Shown here one piece after another: positions 26,058-28,651 of a DNA stretch of 28,651 nucleotides. The stretch covers positions 1-28,651 of the forward strand of contig DATGMB010000278.1 of NCBI GenBank assembly GCA_035293845.1, read 5' to 3'. Both the position numbers and the translations under genes were made by a program. Under the pieces are notes generated by a model. It worked only from the letters and a program-made list of their open reading frames with translations, was not told the origin of the DNA and did not search any database. The stretch's first letter is position 1; each line of letters starts with the position of its first letter. This DNA is from DATGMB01 sp035293845 (GTDB lineage Bacteria > Acidobacteriota > Terriglobia > Bryobacterales > Bryobacteraceae).

Positions 26058-27137
26058 ATGCACCGGCACATACTCACCACATCTCTGGCTGCTGCTGTAC
26101 TGGCGGCAATGCCGCGTCCGGCCGCCGCGCAATCCCCGGAGCCCAAGACCGCCGAGCAGGTCTACAAGAACATCACGGAGCTGAAGGGCACGCCAGCCGA
26201 TCAACTGGGCCCGGCGATGTCGTTTATTGCGTCCTCGCTCGGGGTGAATTGCGAATTCTGCCATGTCCAGGGCAAACCGGAAGCCGATGATAAACCGGCG
26301 AAGCGCACGGCCCGGCAGATGATGGCCATGCAGGCCGCGATCAACAAAGAGAGCTTCCGCGGCCAGCGGCAGATTACGTGTTTTTCGTGCCACCGCGGCT
26401 CGGTCCGGCCGGTGAATATGCCGCCGGTGCAGGAATCGGATGCGATGCCGCGCCCGGCATCCCCAGCGCCCGCGGCGGGCGGGGCGCCGCAAATCACGCC
26501 CGATCAGATCCTCGAAAAATACGTGACCGCGGTGGGTGACGCGGAGAACTTGAAGAAAATCACCACGCGCGTGATGAAGGGCGCCATTCTGGTGGGAAGC
26601 AACGAAGCGCCGATCGAAATTTATACCAAGGCCCCGAACATGCGCGTCTCAGTGAGCCACATGAACGGTCGCGAAAGCTACACTGCGTTCGACGGCCGCC
26701 ACGGCTGGATGGGCAATGGCGCAACCGCGCACGAGATGAGCCCGTCGGAAGCCGCCTCCGCCGCGCTCGACGCGCAGTTCGCGCTGCCGCTCAGCATCAA
26801 AGAGTTGCTGCCGCAGATTCGCCGCGGCCGTCCGGAGGAAGCCGGCGGGGTGATGTGCAACGTCATCAACGGCATGGCGCCCGGCGGCATCGCCGTCCGC
26901 CTGTACTTCGATCCGAACACCGGCCTGCTGCTGCGAATGCTGCGCTCGACGGATACACCGGTGGGCCGGCTGCCGGTGCAGGTCGATTATGCGGACTATC
27001 GCGAGCAGGACGGCGTGAAAATTCCGTTCCGCTGGACGCTGGCCCGAGTAAACGGCCGGTTCACGATTCAGATCAAGGAAGTGCAGGACAACGTTCCAAT
27101 CGACGACGCGAAATTCGCGATGCCGGCGGGGAAGTAG
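26058..27137 (+). CDS. Reaction-centre-type dihaem cytochrome c with C-terminal lipoprotein-carrier-like domain
   Basis: 359 residues from ATG 26058, with GAGGAAGAG 6 bases upstream; the longer reading from 25818 lies inside the previous gene. Signal peptide 1-24 (ending RPAAAQ). Residues about 30-120 match the photosynthetic reaction centre cytochrome c subunit family, with two haem sites CEFCH (65-69) and CFSCH (108-112) and the helical KRTARQMMAMQAAIN between them. After a Pro/Ala linker, residues about 140-359 form a second domain (LEKYVTAVGDAENLKKITTR, LPVQVDYADYREQDGVKIPF) like outer-membrane lipoprotein-sorting proteins. There are no reaction-centre genes nearby, so it is a general electron carrier here. 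Probably co-transcribed with the oxidoreductase gene. Confidence 0.88.
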   Translation: MHRHILTTSLAAAVLAAMPRPAAAQSPEPKTAEQVYKNITELKGTPADQLGPAMSFIASSLGVNCEFCHVQGKPEADDKPAKRTARQMMAMQAAINKESFRGQRQITCFSCHRGSVRPVNMPPVQESDAMPRPASPAPAAGGAPQITPDQILEKYVTAVGDAENLKKITTRVMKGAILVGSNEAPIEIYTKAPNMRVSVSHMNGRESYTAFDGRHGWMGNGATAHEMSPSEAASAALDAQFALPLSIKELLPQIRRGRPEEAGGVMCNVINGMAPGGIAVRLYFDPNTGLLLRMLRSTDTPVGRLPVQVDYADYREQDGVKIPFRWTLARVNGRFTIQIKEVQDNVPIDDAKFAMPAGK

Positions 27138-27323
27138 TGGTGGGGGATGAGCCGCTCCGATTTCGTCAAGCGCGCCATCGCGATCCGCGGCACATCGAGG
27201 ATCTCATCGAACAACTCTCGACGCTGCCCGCTGAAAGGTGCTCCCCTATTCCATTGCTGGACCGGAAGCTCAGCCGCGGCCATCGCGCGCGGATCGTAGT
27301 TTTCGGGAATTAAAACGCGGGGT
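27138..27323. other. 186-bp convergent gap without a recognised gene
   Basis: It lies between the ends of the cytochrome and NHL genes. A minus-strand frame (about 27313 down to 27068, starting VLIPENYDPRAM) is open and reads partly antisense into the cytochrome 3' end. It has no ribosome site and no recognised family, so it may be a remnant or chance. No convincing terminator hairpin with a T-run was found. Confidence 0.3.
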
Positions 27324-28406
27324 TCACCGCTCTCCCGTCGCCTTCTCCGCCCTCTCCGGATGCAGCGTCAGCTTCTGCACGCGCCAGTTGAGCAGTTCGG
27401 CGGCGTAGATCGTATTCTCGGAGGGGCAGGCCAGCTCGTGAATCCACCCGAACTCCTTCGGCTGCCGGCCCGACGTCCCGAGCATTCCCAGCACCTTGCC
27501 ATCAAGCGAGAGCTTGTAGATGCGGCCGGGGTAGGCATCGGCGCTGTAGAGGTACTGCGTTGGACCGGGCGTGATGCAGATGGCCCACGGCGCACCGCTC
27601 TGCCGCGCAGCGGACTCGGGCGAAGGCATGGCCCCCATCCACGGAACCACGCCGGCGGGCACCGGCACGTCGATCGTGATCTGGCGCAGGAAGTTGCCGT
27701 CGGTATCGAAGACCTGGATACGACGGTTGCCGCGGTCGGCAACGTACAGGTTCCCCTTGGCATCCGCTGCGATCGAATGCGGCGTGTTGAATTCGCCGGG
27801 CTTGCTGCCACGGTCGCCCCATTGCTTCACCCAGCGGCCGTTGCGGTCGTACTTGGCAATCCGCGAGTTGATGTATCCGTCGCTGATGAAGATGTCGCCC
27901 TGCGCATCCCACGTCACATCGGTGGGCTGGCGGAACTGCCCGTCGATGGCGGGCCGCGGCGGGTTGACGCGCGTCCAGGGCGCGGCTTCGTCGCTGGCCT
28001 CCTTCTTGCGGCCGAAGACCATGGTGACGTGCCCCTCAGGGTTGAAGCGGACGATCATGTCCGATCCCTTGTCGATGACCCAGATGTTGTCGTCCTTATC
28101 GCAGCGGACGGCGTGCGCGTACGACCACGCGTAGAGGTTGCGGCCGATCTCGCGGACGAAGCGGCCATCGGGGGCGAATTCGAGCAACTGTGCGGCGGTG
28201 GCGCCGTACGCCGGGCCGGTGGTATTGCCGCGCGAGAAAACGAAGATGTGGCCCTTGGAATTCACGGCAACGCCGGCGACCTCGCCGAAATTCACATCGG
28301 CGGGGAGCTTGAAGAAATTCGCGGCGGAATCGTAGGGAATCTCCGGAACGGAGGGCTGCGCGCCGGCAGCGGCGGCGGTCAGAATGGCGGCGAAGAGTGT
28401 ACGCAT
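27324..28406 (-). CDS. Exported NHL-repeat (six-bladed beta-propeller) protein
   Basis: 360 residues from ATG 28406, with GAGG 5 bases upstream; the longer reading to 28535 crosses the promoter. Signal peptide MRTLFAAILTAAAAGAQ. NHL-type blades are visible: GEVAGVAVNSKGHIFVFSRG, AHAVRCDKDDNIWVIDKGSD, QPTDVTWDAQGDIFISDGYI, TPHSIAADAKGNLYVADRGN and APWAICITPGPTQYLYSADA. The N-terminal EIPYDSAANFFKLP is shared with propellers related to peptidyl-hydroxyglycine lyases, but catalytic residues cannot be assigned. A likely extracytoplasmic binding protein. An extended -10-like TGATAGAGT lies about 20 bases upstream. Confidence 0.88.
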   Translation of the reverse strand: MRTLFAAILTAAAAGAQPSVPEIPYDSAANFFKLPADVNFGEVAGVAVNSKGHIFVFSRGNTTGPAYGATAAQLLEFAPDGRFVREIGRNLYAWSYAHAVRCDKDDNIWVIDKGSDMIVRFNPEGHVTMVFGRKKEASDEAAPWTRVNPPRPAIDGQFRQPTDVTWDAQGDIFISDGYINSRIAKYDRNGRWVKQWGDRGSKPGEFNTPHSIAADAKGNLYVADRGNRRIQVFDTDGNFLRQITIDVPVPAGVVPWMGAMPSPESAARQSGAPWAICITPGPTQYLYSADAYPGRIYKLSLDGKVLGMLGTSGRQPKEFGWIHELACPSENTIYAAELLNWRVQKLTLHPERAEKATGER

Positions 28407-28501
28407 GGGACCTCGGGACCGGGGATACTCTATCACACACGCGGAGCGGGCAGCGGGGCCCACCGTGTCGAGGCCGTTGCGCCCGCCGTGCCCCCGCGCG
28501 G

Positions 28502-28533
28502 TAGAATACCCGAGACGGAAACGAGGAGGCAAC
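28502..28533 (+). promoter_or_regulatory. Promoter -10 and ribosome site of the last gene
   Basis: TAGAAT at 28502-28507 is followed by a 20-25-base leader with GAGGAGG about 5 bases before ATG 28534. This contrasts with the leaderless-looking genes upstream. Confidence 0.45.
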
Positions 28534-28651
28534 ATGTGCGATCAGGATCATTTTGAGCAGGACCGCAAGGAATTCGAAGCTCTCGGGCTGGTGACGCGCA
28601 AGCAGTTCGGGAAATTGCTGGGCGCCGGTGTCGCGATGATGCTGCCGCGGG
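28534..28651 (+). CDS. Exported protein, N-terminus only; possibly dienelactone hydrolase family
   Basis: Only 39 residues are visible, from ATG 28534 to the window edge. MCDQDHFEQDRKEFEALG is followed by LVTRKQFGKLLGAGVAMMLP, a Tat-like signal with a single Arg-Lys (TRKQFG) in place of the twin Arg. This N-terminus resembles that of secreted dienelactone hydrolases in related bacteria as I recall them, but the catalytic part is outside the window, so the family call is weak. The ribosome site GAGGAGG is strong. Confidence 0.6.
   Translation, partial: MCDQDHFEQDRKEFEALGLVTRKQFGKLLGAGVAMMLPR

Noticed and set aside
27068..27313. Minus-strand open frame beginning VLIPENYDPRAM between the cytochrome and NHL genes
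   Set aside because: It overlaps the cytochrome 3' end antisense, has no ribosome site and no recognisable family.

Overview
The window reads as a piece of a GC-rich Acidobacteriota genome, most likely of the Bryobacterales/Solibacter type. This is judged from gene content, not from a database search. The pointers are three very long Oar-like TonB-dependent receptors (about 1140-1180 residues with an N-terminal carboxypeptidase-regulatory-like domain), a winged-helix/transmembrane regulator beside one of them, a Tat-exported FG-GAP/ASPIC-UnbV protein, Tat-exported TIM-barrel and Gfo/Idh proteins, and a reaction-centre-type dihaem cytochrome.

Region 1 (1-7700) looks like a metal-homeostasis block. 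All its genes are on the minus strand. An RcnR/CsoR-family repressor starts at TTG 7532 and is followed 35 bp later by a heavy-metal P1B ATPase with an unusual Ala-Cys-Gly motif in place of CPC/SPC. The repressor promoter carries an ATACC-N-GGTAT palindrome. A second near-identical palindrome sits beyond the ATPase, inside another minus-strand promoter (5076-5103). That promoter reads through a roughly 700-base leader holding two small ORFs with strong Shine-Dalgarno sites and many hairpins, towards a TonB receptor that is broken by one in-frame TAA, and then an mgtC-like gene that runs off the window.

Region 2 (7739-11227, plus) is an intact TonB receptor. Region 3 (11288-19744, minus) is a co-directional run, in transcription order: winged-helix/TM regulator, TonB receptor with one in-frame TAG near its C-terminus, ECF sigma factor, zinc-finger anti-sigma factor (ATGA overlap), haem-binding CxxCH protein, Tat metallophosphoesterase, class I cytochrome c (ATGA overlap).

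Region 4 (19835-23725) has two TPR genes diverging from a 30-bp gap with -10 boxes placed so that both mRNAs would be leaderless, then the FG-GAP/ASPIC-UnbV gene convergent with the second TPR gene. Region 5 (23737-27137) has a Tat TIM-barrel isomerase-like gene (upstream partner of the FG-GAP gene) diverging from a Tat Gfo/Idh/MocA oxidoreductase followed by the dihaem cytochrome. Region 6 (27324-28651) has an NHL beta-propeller gene diverging from the start of another exported protein, possibly of the dienelactone hydrolase family.

No tRNA, rRNA, CRISPR array, insertion sequence or phage gene was recognised. The strongest candidate for something new is the metal block: twin operators, the variant ATPase motif, and a metal-regulated, small-ORF-bearing structured leader upstream of a TonB receptor. 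Next is the set of leaderless divergent promoters.
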